From contig NZ_CXWE01000006.1 of the NCBI RefSeq assembly GCF_001404515.1, positions 496,001 through 560,000 of the forward strand: DNA of 64,000 nucleotides, read 5' to 3'. Position 1 is the first letter of the stretch. Each line of letters begins with the position of its first letter. Position numbers and translations under genes: made by a program. Of the stretch, positions 46,464 through 57,646 are shown piece by piece. The notes beneath the pieces were generated by a model. It had not been told where the DNA came from. It did not search any database and saw only the letters and a program-made list of their open reading frames with translations. Source of the DNA: Roseibium album (GTDB lineage Bacteria > Pseudomonadota > Alphaproteobacteria > Rhizobiales > Stappiaceae).

Positions 46464-46940
46464 TTACTGGTCATCCGGAACAGCGTTTTCAGAATCGCTG
46501 AGCTCGTCGAGAAGCGCCTCGAAATCCTTGGCTTCACGAAAGTTCTTATAGACGGACGCGAAACGCACATAAGCGACGTCGTCGATACCCTTCAAACCTT
46601 CCATCACGTGATTGCCGATTGTTTCCGCTGTAATTTCGCTCTCGCCCGAGCTTTCGAGCTGACGCACGATTCCGCTCACCATGCGCTCAATGCGATCTGG
46701 ATCGACGGGCCGCTTTCGCACGGCGATCTGAACGGATCGCATGAGTTTTTCACGATCGAACGGAACTCTTCGCCCGGATCGCTTCAGAACCATCAGTTCG
46801 CGCAGCTGTACCCGCTCGAATGTCGTGAAACGACCGCCACAGGTATTGCAGATCCTGCGGCGGCGAATGGCGGTGTTGTCCTCGGTAGGTCGGGAATCCT
46901 TGACCTGGGTTTCCTCGCCCCCGCAAAACGGACATCTCAT
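46464..46940 (-). CDS. nrdR: Transcriptional repressor NrdR
   Basis: A 158-residue repressor of ribonucleotide reductase genes. It has a zinc ribbon at residues 1-35 (MRCPFCGG and CNTCGGRF pairs) and an ATP-cone at about 48-138 ([20 protein letters not shown]). It senses (d)ATP. The gene sits between glyA and ribD, the usual alphaproteobacterial location, 28 bp after glyA. The acidic terminal stretch [16 protein letters not shown] is probably flexible. Confidence 0.96.
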   Translation of the reverse strand: MRCPFCGGEETQVKDSRPTEDNTAIRRRRICNTCGGRFTTFERVQLRELMVLKRSGRRVPFDREKLMRSVQIAVRKRPVDPDRIERMVSGIVRQLESSGESEITAETIGNHVMEGLKGIDDVAYVRFASVYKNFREAKDFEALLDELSDSENAVPDDQ

Positions 46941-46968
46941 TTATCAAAGCTCCTGACCGAGCCGGCTG

Positions 46969-48276
46969 TTATCCCCCGTAGATCGGGAACCTGGCTGTCA
47001 GTGCTTCTACCTTGGCTTTGACGGCTGCTTCAACCGCCGCGTTGCCCTCTTCACTGTTTGCGGCCTTCAATCCGTCCAACACTTCCGTGATCAGCGCGGC
47101 AACTTCCCGGAATTCGGCCACGCCGAACCCGCGCGTGGTCGCCGCCGGAGTACCCAGCCGGATGCCGGATGTCACAAATGGCTTTTCCGGATCAAACGGA
47201 ATTCCGTTCTTGTTACAGGTGATGTTGGCACGCCCCAAAGCCTTTTCAGCAACCTTGCCGGTTGCATTCTTCGGACGCAGGTCAACCAGCATCAGGTGGT
47301 TGTCCGTACCGCCTGAAACGATATCGAGACCCTGTTCCTTCAATGCTTCGGACAAAGCCTTGGCGTTTTCGGCAACAGCACGTGCATAGGCCTTGAAATC
47401 AGGTTGAAGCGCTTCCTTGAAGGCTACGGCCTTGGCGGCAATCACGTGCATCAGCGGGCCACCCTGCAATCCAGGAAAAACCGCCGAGTTCATCTTTTTG
47501 GCAATCGCTTCGTCGTTGGACAGGATCAGACCACCGCGCGGGCCACGCAGGGACTTGTGCGTGGTGCTGGTAACGACATGCGCATGCGGAACCGGGGACG
47601 GATGGACACCTCCGGCCACGAGACCGGCGATATGGGCCATGTCGACCATCAGGTAGGCACCGATACTGTCGGCAATTTCGCGAAACTTTTTCCAGTCCCA
47701 GATACGAGAATATGCCGTGCCACCGGCGAGAATGAGCTTTGGCTTGTGTTCCTGTGCGAGGCGCTCGACCTCTTCCATGTCGAGTAGATGATCGTCTTCA
47801 CGCACACCGTAGGAGACAACGTTGAACCACTTTCCAGACATGTTTACAGGCGAACCGTGCGTAAGGTGGCCACCGGAATTCAGGTCGAGACCCATGAAGG
47901 TATCCCCGGGCTGCAACAGCGCCAGGAACACCGCCTGGTTCATCTGACTGCCCGAATTCGGCTGAACATTTGCAAACTGGCAACCGAACAGTTCCTTGGC
48001 ACGTTCAATGGCGAGTGTCTCGGCGACGTCGGCAAACTCGCAACCACCGTAGTAGCGCTTGCCTGGATAGCCTTCTGCGTATTTGTTCGTGAAAATCGAC
48101 CCCTGAGCTTCGAGAACGGCGCGGGAGACAATGTTTTCCGACGCAATCAGCTCGATTTCGTGCTGCTGTCGGCCGAGTTCCTGTTGAATCGTGCCAAATA
48201 TGTCTGCATCGGCTTCAGCAAGACTGCGGGTGAAGAAACCGGAAGGGGTCTGTCCGGTGCTTTCCATCAAAGACAT
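46969..48276 (-). CDS. glyA: Serine hydroxymethyltransferase
   Basis: A 435-residue PLP enzyme interconverting serine and glycine with tetrahydrofolate. The PLP lysine is in [14 protein letters not shown]. Other conserved blocks are [35 protein letters not shown] and [20 protein letters not shown]. It heads the nrdR-rib-nusB-thiL block. The second in-frame ATG (48267) could also serve as start. No riboswitch was recognised in the ~200 bases upstream. Confidence 0.97.
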   Translation of the reverse strand: MSLMESTGQTPSGFFTRSLAEADADIFGTIQQELGRQQHEIELIASENIVSRAVLEAQGSIFTNKYAEGYPGKRYYGGCEFADVAETLAIERAKELFGCQFANVQPNSGSQMNQAVFLALLQPGDTFMGLDLNSGGHLTHGSPVNMSGKWFNVVSYGVREDDHLLDMEEVERLAQEHKPKLILAGGTAYSRIWDWKKFREIADSIGAYLMVDMAHIAGLVAGGVHPSPVPHAHVVTSTTHKSLRGPRGGLILSNDEAIAKKMNSAVFPGLQGGPLMHVIAAKAVAFKEALQPDFKAYARAVAENAKALSEALKEQGLDIVSGGTDNHLMLVDLRPKNATGKVAEKALGRANITCNKNGIPFDPEKPFVTSGIRLGTPAATTRGFGVAEFREVAALITEVLDGLKAANSEEGNAAVEAAVKAKVEALTARFPIYGG

Positions 48277-48478
48277 CGCTCGATCCTTGTTTTCGTATGC
48301 GAGGAACCTGGCCCCGGCATCGCGTCAGGTAGAGACACTCATTGCCCGTCGGCCGACATGGCGCGAGGAATTAGCACAGGCCCCCCGGCGAACCAAGGGG
48401 CATACCGACGCGGCCAGTTGGGAAAACGACGCACAAAGGCCCGTAACAAAATTTTTGCCAACGAAAAAAACAACCGGA

Positions 48479-48706
48479 TCAGTAAAGTGTCGGGTCCTTC
48501 GCTGCACTCGAAGAGGCGGCAATCTGCTCGATCCGACGCTGCAACTTGCGAACGGCAACACGCTTCAGGTCTTCCTGAGCTGCCGAAGCCGGCCCGAAGG
48601 TGGAGACTTCAATACCGGTCGCAGCATCGATCGCAGTTACTTTGACCTGATGGCCGATCGGGTGAAACTCCAGATAGATTTCGCCCGCGCGCGGATTGCG
48701 ACTCAT
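48479..48706 (-). CDS. DUF6898 family small protein
   Basis: A 75-residue soluble protein starting MSRNPRAGEIYLEFHPIGHQ. It continues VKVTAIDAATGIEVSTFGPA and ends in a basic helix (RVAVRKLQRRIEQ). This matches the small alphaproteobacterial DUF6898 family I recall; function unknown. The ATG at 48706 with GGAGAG in front is chosen over the longer frame to 48787. It lies about 100 bp downstream of the L,D-transpeptidase gene in the same direction. Confidence 0.75.
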   Translation of the reverse strand: MSRNPRAGEIYLEFHPIGHQVKVTAIDAATGIEVSTFGPASAAQEDLKRVAVRKLQRRIEQIAASSSAAKDPTLY

Positions 48707-48804
48707 CCAGACTCTCCAGATTGGATTTAGCCCAAAAAAGACACGAAACGCCGACCTGATCAAGGCCGGCGTATCGGTGTGCTCCATGCCCAGGCAGTTT
48801 TGCC

Positions 48805-50112
48805 CTAGAGGCGAGCCTGCGTTTCCGTGCCGGAAAGATCATCGCGATCATAAATGTCATCGCGGAAATGCACGACGCCATCCGAATTCGCCCAGGCAGT
48901 CACGTAGGTCATGTAAAGCGGCACGGATTTCTTCAGCTTTACATCTTCGCGTTCGCCGGTGCGGATGACGCTGTCAACGCGACTACGGTCCCAATCAGGC
49001 GTCGTCGACTGCAACATCCAGGTCACAAGTTCGCGTACGTTCTGTACACGAACGCACCCGGAGGAGTGGAAACGCTGACTTTCACCAAAGAGTGTCTTTG
49101 ACGGCGTATCGTGCAAATAAACCTGGTGTTTGTTGTGAAAATTGATACGCACCGAGCCCAACGAATTTTCCGCGCCCGGATCCTGCGTGAAGCGATACTG
49201 TGTCGCCTCGTCCGTGTTCCAGTCGATCTGCTGCCAGGCCAGCTCGTTGCCGCTCCAGTCGAAAATCCGGATATTGTTCTTTGAAAGGTACTCCGGGTCC
49301 TCTTTCATCTTGGGGATCAGGTCCTTGCGGATGATCGATACCGGAACCGTCCAATACGGGTTGAAGTTGAGTTCGTAGATCTTGCTGTTCAGGATAGGTG
49401 TCTGCCGGTCGATCTTGCCAACAACGGCGGTGTGGCGCGAGCGAACCCGTCCGCTTTCAACGGCCTCGATTTCAGCAGCCGGAATATTGACCATCACATA
49501 GCGATCGCCAAGGAATCCGGACATGGACCGCATGCGCACAATATTCGTCTCGAGCTGCCCAAGACGCACATGGGCCGGGACGTTCAGGGCCTGCACCGTG
49601 TCATCGCCCATGACCCCGTCAGGGATCAGGCCATGACGCAGCTGGAAACGGCGAAGTGCGGCATCGACATAAGAGTCAAAGGCATCGGAAAGACCTGCTT
49701 GCTGTTCCAGATCTCCGGAGACGATCAACCTGCGGCGCAGTTCCACGACACGCGGATCCTTGGCACCAATGCGAAGCGCTTTGCCACCTCCGGTAACCGT
49801 ACCCCAGCCACCGGCCTGAACTATGCGCTGATAGCGGTCGATCGCGATAGCAATATAGTCGGCTGTTTCAGGCGATAGGGTTGGCGCTGAAGAGTTGACT
49901 TCGGTAATGTTTTCCGTGGCGATATCGAAATTGTCAGCCCACTCGACATTCTGGCGGTTCTGCTGCAGCGACTGCAGTGCAGTTTGTGCCTGTCCTTGAA
50001 CACCGCTTGCCAGCAATGTGCCAATTCCCATCGCACACACGCTCAATAATGCCTTGCGGGCGCCCCAATTCTGGAGACACTTTTTTCCGGACCGACCGGC
50101 TTCAAGGTGCAT
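48805..50112 (-). CDS. ldtP: L,D-transpeptidase (YkuD domain) with peptidoglycan-binding domain, LdtP-like
   Basis: A 435-residue exported enzyme. A signal sequence is followed by a helical region and a PG-binding repeat (DAFDSYVDAALRRFQLRHGL, DGVMGDDTVQALNVP). The YkuD catalytic domain has YELNFNPYWTVPVSIIRKDL and the active Cys in HSSGCVRVQN. It should make 3-3 cross-links or anchor proteins to peptidoglycan in the periplasm. ATG at 50112 with GAGG six bases before it is preferred to the ATG at 50124. Its upstream neighbour is a MarR-type regulator like LdtR, known to control ldtP in Liberibacter. Confidence 0.92.
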   Translation of the reverse strand: MHLEAGRSGKKCLQNWGARKALLSVCAMGIGTLLASGVQGQAQTALQSLQQNRQNVEWADNFDIATENITEVNSSAPTLSPETADYIAIAIDRYQRIVQAGGWGTVTGGGKALRIGAKDPRVVELRRRLIVSGDLEQQAGLSDAFDSYVDAALRRFQLRHGLIPDGVMGDDTVQALNVPAHVRLGQLETNIVRMRSMSGFLGDRYVMVNIPAAEIEAVESGRVRSRHTAVVGKIDRQTPILNSKIYELNFNPYWTVPVSIIRKDLIPKMKEDPEYLSKNNIRIFDWSGNELAWQQIDWNTDEATQYRFTQDPGAENSLGSVRINFHNKHQVYLHDTPSKTLFGESQRFHSSGCVRVQNVRELVTWMLQSTTPDWDRSRVDSVIRTGEREDVKLKKSVPLYMTYVTAWANSDGVVHFRDDIYDRDDLSGTETQARL

Positions 50113-50483
50113 CGCCAACCTCATTTGCTGTGCCTAATGCTTTCGGTTCTGCTGGTATTTTCAATCGGACTTCCAAAATTTCGGTCCGGCTGACTTTTCC
50201 AAATCGAATTTCTAAATGACGGGAGTTAACAAATCGCTTGAATCTTTAACCATATCGCCGTCTGAAGCGCCGCACAAAGCCATTCCTTTGTGACCACAAG
50301 ATGTCAGTGACCAAGCGACCGGCACAAATCCCGGGCTTCAGGGCCGTTTCGGCCGAACGGAGCTTCCACTACTGGTATGAAGAAAATCAAAAAGGATGAA
50401 ACGCAATTTTGCGTGAGGTGCTCAAAAAAAGAAAAAGCACCGCCCGATGGGCGGTGCTTTTGTCATCTGGATTTGCCGCAAAA
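50113..50483 (-). other. Intergenic region between the transpeptidase and its putative regulator
   Basis: 371 bases. It contains a strong terminator for the regulator gene (50423-50462) and the promoter region of the transpeptidase gene. A full LdtR-type operator cannot be assigned by eye. Confidence 0.5.
50423..50462 (-). terminator. Rho-independent terminator after the MarR-type regulator gene
   Basis: A perfect 13-bp stem AAAAGCACCGCCC / GGGCGGTGCTTTT with a three-base loop is followed on the minus strand by TTTTTCTTTTTTTG. It lies about 20 bases after the stop codon. Confidence 0.93.
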
Positions 50484-50999
50484 TCAAAGACGGTAGAGAA
50501 TCTGGTCTGTCCAGAACCGCTCGAGGCGGCGCAGCGACTTGTTGAGAACAACGAAGTCCTCCGGACCAATCTCGCCGACCTGCTGGACGGACAGGATGTG
50601 GCGCTCGTAGAGATCGTTGACGATCGTTGCGACTTCCTGGCCCTTGTCCGTGAGACTCACGCGGACTGACCGGCGGTCCATGCGGGAACGCTGATGGTGG
50701 ATGTAACCGGTTTCGACCAGTTTCTTCAGGTTATAGGACACGTTCGATCCAAGATAGTAGCCACGGGTCCGCAGCTCACCGGCGGTCAGCTCTGCGTCAC
50801 CGATATTGAACAGCAACAATGCCTGCACGCTGTTGACATCGGAACGGCCCATGCGATCGAACTCATCCTTGATGACGTCCAGAAGACGCCGATGCAGCCT
50901 TTCGACAAGAGTCAGGGCTTCGAGGTAAAGTGGCTTGATTTCCACTTCTTCCGCTTCGCCCGGTGAAACAGCGTCGACTGCCCTACTTGCGGTGATCAT
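50484..50999 (-). CDS. ldtR: MarR-type winged-helix regulator, LdtR-like
   Basis: A 171-residue regulator with the MarR-like winged helix at about residues 60-125 (SVQALLLFNIGDAELTAGEL, RGYYLGSNVSYNLKKLVETG, RSMDRRSVRVSLTDKGQEVA partly) and a dimerisation helix at each end. The RGYYLGSNVSYNLKKL recognition segment is typical of LdtR, described in Liberibacter as a stress-linked activator of the L,D-transpeptidase gene. The gene is on the same strand as, and upstream of, that transpeptidase. ATG at 50999 is preferred over a 20-residue longer frame. Confidence 0.85.
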   Translation of the reverse strand: MITASRAVDAVSPGEAEEVEIKPLYLEALTLVERLHRRLLDVIKDEFDRMGRSDVNSVQALLLFNIGDAELTAGELRTRGYYLGSNVSYNLKKLVETGYIHHQRSRMDRRSVRVSLTDKGQEVATIVNDLYERHILSVQQVGEIGPEDFVVLNKSLRRLERFWTDQILYRL

Positions 51000-51155
51000 G
51001 TGATTGCGCCTCTTATAGTACCTGTTGTTGGGCGGATATTTTCCCGCCTTGATACGCAATCTAGCCGAGTGTTTCTAAAATCCGCTTAAGAGACACGCTG
51101 AATCATTCGTTAACACTTGAAGGGCATTTTCGGCACCCGATTCAGACTTTGTTAA

Positions 51156-52046
51156 TCATGATCCGCGCAGGAAGTTCACGATCCCCGAGAAGTCCTTTTC
51201 GTTGCCGCCGGTGTTACAGAACAGAGCATAAAGCGCCGCAGCTTCCGCACCCAGCGGCGTGGCTGCGCCAGATGTATTGGCCGCTTCCTGTGCCAGTTTG
51301 AGGTCCTTGAGCATCATGGCCGCCGCAAATCCCGGCTCGTAGTCCCTGTTGGCTGGCGACGACGGGAGCGGTCCGGGCACCGGGCAATAGGAAGTCAGCG
51401 ACCAGCACTGGCCTGACGCTGTCGACGAAATATCGAACAGCTTTTGCGCGTCCAGGCCGAGTTTTTCAGCAAGCACGAAGGCCTCGCTCACTCCGATCAT
51501 CGATATGCCCAGGATCATGTTGTTGCATATCTTCGCGGCTTGACCATTGCCGGCTCCGCCCGCATGGACGATCGTTTTGCCCATGATATCCAGGAATGGT
51601 CCGGCAGCTGCAAATGCTTCATCGCCGCCGCCAACCATAAAGGTGAGCGTTCCGGCGGTTGCCCCGCCAACACCGCCTGAAACAGGGGCATCGACCATCG
51701 GCATGTTCATTTCAGCTGCAGCTGCGCTGACAACGCGAGCGCTTTCGACATCAATGGTGGAGGAGTCAATCAACAGCGTACCGGCTTTGGCGTTCTGTAG
51801 AATACCGCCCTCCCCCTGGTAGATCTGGCGGACATGTTTTCCCGCCGGCAGCATCGTGACAATGACATCTGAAGCAGCGGCAAGGTCGGAAATACCGTCC
51901 GCCTTCTCACCTCCGGCCTCGACATGCGCGGAAAGGGCTGCGTCCGACAGATCAAATCCGAGAACCCTGTGTCCCGCCTTGACCAGATTGACGGCCATCG
52001 GGCCACCCATGTTTCCAAGGCCAATGAAGCCGACTGTGCTCGCCAT
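51156..52046 (-). CDS. mmsB: 3-hydroxyisobutyrate dehydrogenase
   Basis: A 296-residue NAD-dependent enzyme. The Rossmann motif is GFIGLGNMGGPMAVNLVKAG at residue 5-25. The substrate block is DAPVSGGVGGATAGTLTFMVGG, and the catalytic Lys region AGAGNGQAAKICNNMILG fits the 3-HIB type. It oxidises 3-hydroxyisobutyrate to methylmalonate semialdehyde in valine degradation. GGGAGA before the ATG at 52046 decides the start; a longer frame starting at 52454 is an artefact. It is the last gene of the valine operon. Confidence 0.95.
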   Translation of the reverse strand: MASTVGFIGLGNMGGPMAVNLVKAGHRVLGFDLSDAALSAHVEAGGEKADGISDLAAASDVIVTMLPAGKHVRQIYQGEGGILQNAKAGTLLIDSSTIDVESARVVSAAAAEMNMPMVDAPVSGGVGGATAGTLTFMVGGGDEAFAAAGPFLDIMGKTIVHAGGAGNGQAAKICNNMILGISMIGVSEAFVLAEKLGLDAQKLFDISSTASGQCWSLTSYCPVPGPLPSSPANRDYEPGFAAAMMLKDLKLAQEAANTSGAATPLGAEAAALYALFCNTGGNEKDFSGIVNFLRGS

Positions 52047-52144
52047 GTTCGTTCTCCCAGATGAATTTGGTATTGAATGTGAATCTGTTGGCGGTGATCG
52101 CTGAGGCGATGATTCAGCTTGTCGGAAACCGACAGGCCTCGTCT

Positions 52145-52564
52145 TCAGCCTGGTGCCGCACGGTTTTCCCTGTGCATGAGATAAGCCAGCGCGACATAGA
52201 CTGCGATCGTAGCCAGATAAAAGGAGATCTCGTAAGGACGACGGCCATAAAGATCGGAAAAGGCGGTGTGCATGACAATCTGGCAAATGCACCGGAAGAT
52301 CCACATGACCGTTCCCCAGGATACGGTCAGCCAGAGACCTGTCGCCGCGACCAGGTCGAGAACGGCAAAAAAGACGGTCGCTCCCTGGAGTGCGACCGGC
52401 ATGTCCCAGAAGAAATGGCCACGCCATTCCACAATGCCGATAATGCGCGCCCAATAGATAACCCCGCCGCCGATCAGGATGATCGCTATGCAGCGCAAAT
52501 ACAGGATCAGAATCGTGCTCCAGGGTGGGCGGGCATCGATAAGGTCCTGAAAGCTTGTGATCAT
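52145..52564 (-). CDS. Uncharacterised membrane protein in the valine operon
   Basis: A 139-residue protein with four predicted membrane helices (ILILYLRCIAIILIGGGVIY, MPVALQGATVFFAVLDLVAA, VSWGTVMWIFRCICQIVMHT, YEISFYLATIAVYVALAYLM). Its position between 3-hydroxyisobutyryl-CoA hydrolase and 3-hydroxyisobutyrate dehydrogenase genes is suggestive. It may be one of the small DUF6163-type membrane proteins of alphaproteobacteria, but I am unsure. No catalytic motif is seen. Confidence 0.7.
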   Translation of the reverse strand: MITSFQDLIDARPPWSTILILYLRCIAIILIGGGVIYWARIIGIVEWRGHFFWDMPVALQGATVFFAVLDLVAATGLWLTVSWGTVMWIFRCICQIVMHTAFSDLYGRRPYEISFYLATIAVYVALAYLMHRENRAAPG

Positions 52565-52582
52565 GGCCGGTCCGGTTGCGCG

Positions 52583-53617
52583 TTAAAGAGGAAGATCTCC
52601 GTCAGACGGTTCCTCGAAATACGACGCCAGCGACGCGCTGTCCACTTGTCCCAGTTGGTTAGGAGTCCATTTCGGGGCCTGATCCTTGTCAACAACAACC
52701 GCACGAATGCCTTCGAAGAAGTCGTCACCATGGAGGATCCGTGAAACGATCCGGTACTCGAGCTTCATGCATTCATTGAAGGACAATTGCGCCCCGCGCC
52801 GCATCTGCTCAAAGGCAATCAGAACGCTCGTCGGGGATTTCTGACGGATCGCGTCCGCGGTTTTGCAGGAAAACTCCTCATCCGCGGCGTCGAGCCTGTT
52901 CAGAATCTCCGTCACCGACGACGCTGAAAAGGCATGCTCGACAAGGGCTTCGTTCCGCTGCAAGACGCCGGTTTCCGGTGCGACGAGATACGGCCGAAGC
53001 GCCGCGCCGATGTCATTGGCCGTTTCCAGCGACGTCTCCAGATCGGGAAGACTGTCTTCTGAAACCGCGTGCGTCAGCACGCCCGAGGCAAGAGCGTCGG
53101 CCTGTTTGAGCCGGCTTGCACTCAATGCGCAATAGATGCCCATCTTTTTGGGCATGCGTGGCAGGAAATAGGTACCTCCCACATCGGGGAAGAAACCGAT
53201 CGCGGTTTCAGGCATGGAAAAGAGCGTCTTCTCGGTGCCTATCCGATGACTGCCGTGAACGGAAACGCCCACGCCTCCTCCCATGACGATCCCGTTGATC
53301 AGTGCGATATAGGGCTTCGGATAGGCCTTGATCGTGGCGTTCAGGGTGTACTCGTCCCGAAAGAACGGCTTGAGGCTCTCTACGTCGCCCGCCATCCGTG
53401 TGTCGTAGATGCTTCGGATATCGCCACCGGCGCAAAACGCCTTGCCACCCGCCCCCTTGATGACAATGTGCGCGACGGACGGATCACCGACCCAGCGCTG
53501 CAACTGATCCGCAAGCGCCTTCACCTTTGCATGGGTCAATGCATTGAGAGCCTGCGGCCTGTTCAATGTTACGAACCCGGCTTTGCCGCGAACTTCAAAG
53601 AGGATTTCGTCACTCAT
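52583..53617 (-). CDS. 3-hydroxyisobutyryl-CoA hydrolase (crotonase family)
   Basis: A 344-residue protein. The HIBCH-type crotonase core is LNRPQALNALTHAKVKALAD, AFCAGGDIRSIYD, NGIVMGGGVGVSVHGSHRIG and MPETAIGFFPDVGGTYFLPR with its active acid. A C-terminal extension (LEYRIVSRILHGDDFFEGIR, then VVVDKDQAPKW) is characteristic of HIBCH and distinguishes it from ordinary enoyl-CoA hydratases. It frees 3-hydroxyisobutyrate from CoA in valine degradation. It lies between the acyl-CoA dehydrogenase and the small membrane protein in one operon. Confidence 0.95.
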   Translation of the reverse strand: MSDEILFEVRGKAGFVTLNRPQALNALTHAKVKALADQLQRWVGDPSVAHIVIKGAGGKAFCAGGDIRSIYDTRMAGDVESLKPFFRDEYTLNATIKAYPKPYIALINGIVMGGGVGVSVHGSHRIGTEKTLFSMPETAIGFFPDVGGTYFLPRMPKKMGIYCALSASRLKQADALASGVLTHAVSEDSLPDLETSLETANDIGAALRPYLVAPETGVLQRNEALVEHAFSASSVTEILNRLDAADEEFSCKTADAIRQKSPTSVLIAFEQMRRGAQLSFNECMKLEYRIVSRILHGDDFFEGIRAVVVDKDQAPKWTPNQLGQVDSASLASYFEEPSDGDLPL

Positions 53618-53671
53618 GCGGACGCCTTGTCAAATGAGAGTCGTTTCAAGGGTTAAGTCGGAGAAATTCAA

Positions 53672-56078
<2,407 letters not shown>

Positions 56079-56304
56079 CAATCCTCTGTTCAGTCCAGAC
56101 CTTGCAGTTAGTTGGCGCAGGCTGAAATGGCGGTGGTTTCCCAAGTCACATCCATACCAATATACATCGCGTCGAGCGGATCTTCCGTCCAAATGGCCAC
56201 CCCCGACTTGATCCGGGACTGCCTCTGTTGCGCGCATGCCGGGAATTTGCGTTTTCAATGTTCAATCCCCACATGTGCGTCATCACATTTTTGGGAGCAT
56301 GTTA

Positions 56305-56811
56305 ATGTCCGCAGAAACCTCCGCCGACTATGTCCGTCAGGACGTCTTTGATCCTGTTCGCCACCCGGAACTGTTTTCCGGAGTGCGCAGCCGGCGAATA
56401 TTTGCGTTCTTCATCGACGTGATCGTGATAGCCCTCCTGACCTTCGGCGCCGGCATCCTGGTATTTTTCCTTGGCGTCTTCACGCTTGGCCTCGGCTTTC
56501 TGCTTTACGGCATCCTGCCGGCAGCCGTCGCCCTGCTCTATGTGGCTTTCACGCTTGGCGGACCGCTGGCTTCCACTTTCGGCATGCGTGCCATGGGGCT
56601 GGAAATGCGCCTCTGGTACGGTGCCAAACCCTATCCGCTTCTTGCTTCAGTGCATGCGCTTCTGTTCTGGTTTTCCGTTTCGCTGCTGACGCCGCTCGTG
56701 CTGTTGGTGTCGCTCTTTTCGGACCGCAAGCGTCTGCTGCATGACATGATCCTAGGCGTGGTCGTGATCAACTCTGCCTATCACCAGCAGTATTTTTACG
56801 AGCAGGAGTAG
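56305..56811 (+). CDS. RDD family membrane protein
   Basis: A 168-residue protein with the RDD motif RRIFAFFIDVIVIALLTFGAG near residue 30. It has three or four membrane helices and FGMRAMGLEMRL followed by the closing LVSLFSDRKRLLHDMILGVVV. RDD proteins are proposed transporters in some bacteria, but function is otherwise open. GGGAG is correctly spaced to the ATG at 56305; the ATG at 56299 is too close to it. It lies between hemB and the convergent tspO gene. Confidence 0.88.
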   Translation: MSAETSADYVRQDVFDPVRHPELFSGVRSRRIFAFFIDVIVIALLTFGAGILVFFLGVFTLGLGFLLYGILPAAVALLYVAFTLGGPLASTFGMRAMGLEMRLWYGAKPYPLLASVHALLFWFSVSLLTPLVLLVSLFSDRKRLLHDMILGVVVINSAYHQQYFYEQE

Positions 56812-56884
56812 AGTGCTGCCCTCTGCAAGCAGACCGTGTCCGGGCAACGCCTGGCCCATTGCTTGCGCGCACTATCGATGATTT

Positions 56885-57370
56885 TCAATTCAGCAACGCC
56901 AGAGAAAAATTGAGCAAGCCCGCGAACCCGACCCAGAGTGCGTAGGGGAGGAAGAGCGCCGCAGAAACACGATCCGCGCACCAGTTTTTTCCTACAAACA
57001 GAATTATCAATATCAGCATCGCCGCGATCACGGCAAAGGCGGCCCACGTCAGGTGAAAAACAAAAAAGACCGGTGACCAGATCCAGTTCAGTGCCATCTG
57101 TCCGTACCAGAATTTCATGGCCATTGACCGAGGTGCTCTCAGAAAGGTCCGCCAACCGGCAACGGCAATGAACACGTACAGAACCGTCCAGACCGGAGCA
57201 AAGATCCAGTTCGGCGGGTTGAAAACCGGTTTCTCAAGTTCCTGATACCAACTGCCCGGTGCAGACTGGGTTCCAACAAAAATTCCCATACCGATGACAA
57301 CGACAAGAAACAGCGCGAGCAACGCTCTTGATCGCGGTTGGCGGGGCTGGGTTGGATCGTCGATGGTCAT
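56885..57370 (-). CDS. tspO: TspO/MBR family protein
   Basis: A 161-residue protein with five predicted membrane helices. The TspO signature spans WYQELEKPVFNPPNWIFAPV, WTVLYVFIAVAGWRTF, MALNWIWSPVFFVFHLTWAA and LPYALWVGFAGLLNFSLALL. These outer-membrane or inner-membrane proteins bind or transport tetrapyrroles. Proximity to hemB is suggestive but they are not in one operon. It is divergent from the metal-type ABC operon. Confidence 0.93.
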   Translation of the reverse strand: MTIDDPTQPRQPRSRALLALFLVVVIGMGIFVGTQSAPGSWYQELEKPVFNPPNWIFAPVWTVLYVFIAVAGWRTFLRAPRSMAMKFWYGQMALNWIWSPVFFVFHLTWAAFAVIAAMLILIILFVGKNWCADRVSAALFLPYALWVGFAGLLNFSLALLN

Positions 57371-57481
57371 ATTAGGGCACACCAGGTTGCATTTGGTCCC
57401 AAACTGTCATGTCCCCGGCACCTTTTCCAGAACCGTGTCGCTGTTGATGAGAACCGTTTCATATCCCTTGAATTGAAATCG

Positions 57482-57538
57482 GGTGAAAACACCTGACCGC
57501 TTCCAAAATCGAATGCGGAATATCGCTCTGTTTTCACC
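57482..57538. promoter_or_regulatory. 10-bp inverted repeat upstream of the binding-protein gene
   Basis: GGTGAAAACA (57482-57491) and TGTTTTCACC (57529-57538) are exact inverted copies 37 bases apart. They lie in the divergent gap between tspO and the ABC transporter operon. The arms could be two operator sites or ends of a looped regulatory structure. Confidence 0.35.
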
Positions 57539-57646
57539 GCTCTATCGCGTTACCGCGTCTAATCACCGAAAAACCTGAATATTAGAGTCGACTTTAAATT
57601 TCAGATTTGGTATTGCTGCGACGCAATCTAACTATTGGAAAACGCT

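Noticed and set aside
52047..52454. N-terminal extension of 3-hydroxyisobutyrate dehydrogenase
   Set aside because: The extra 136 codons overlap the membrane protein gene and have an unlikely composition; a good ribosome-binding site precedes the ATG at 52046.
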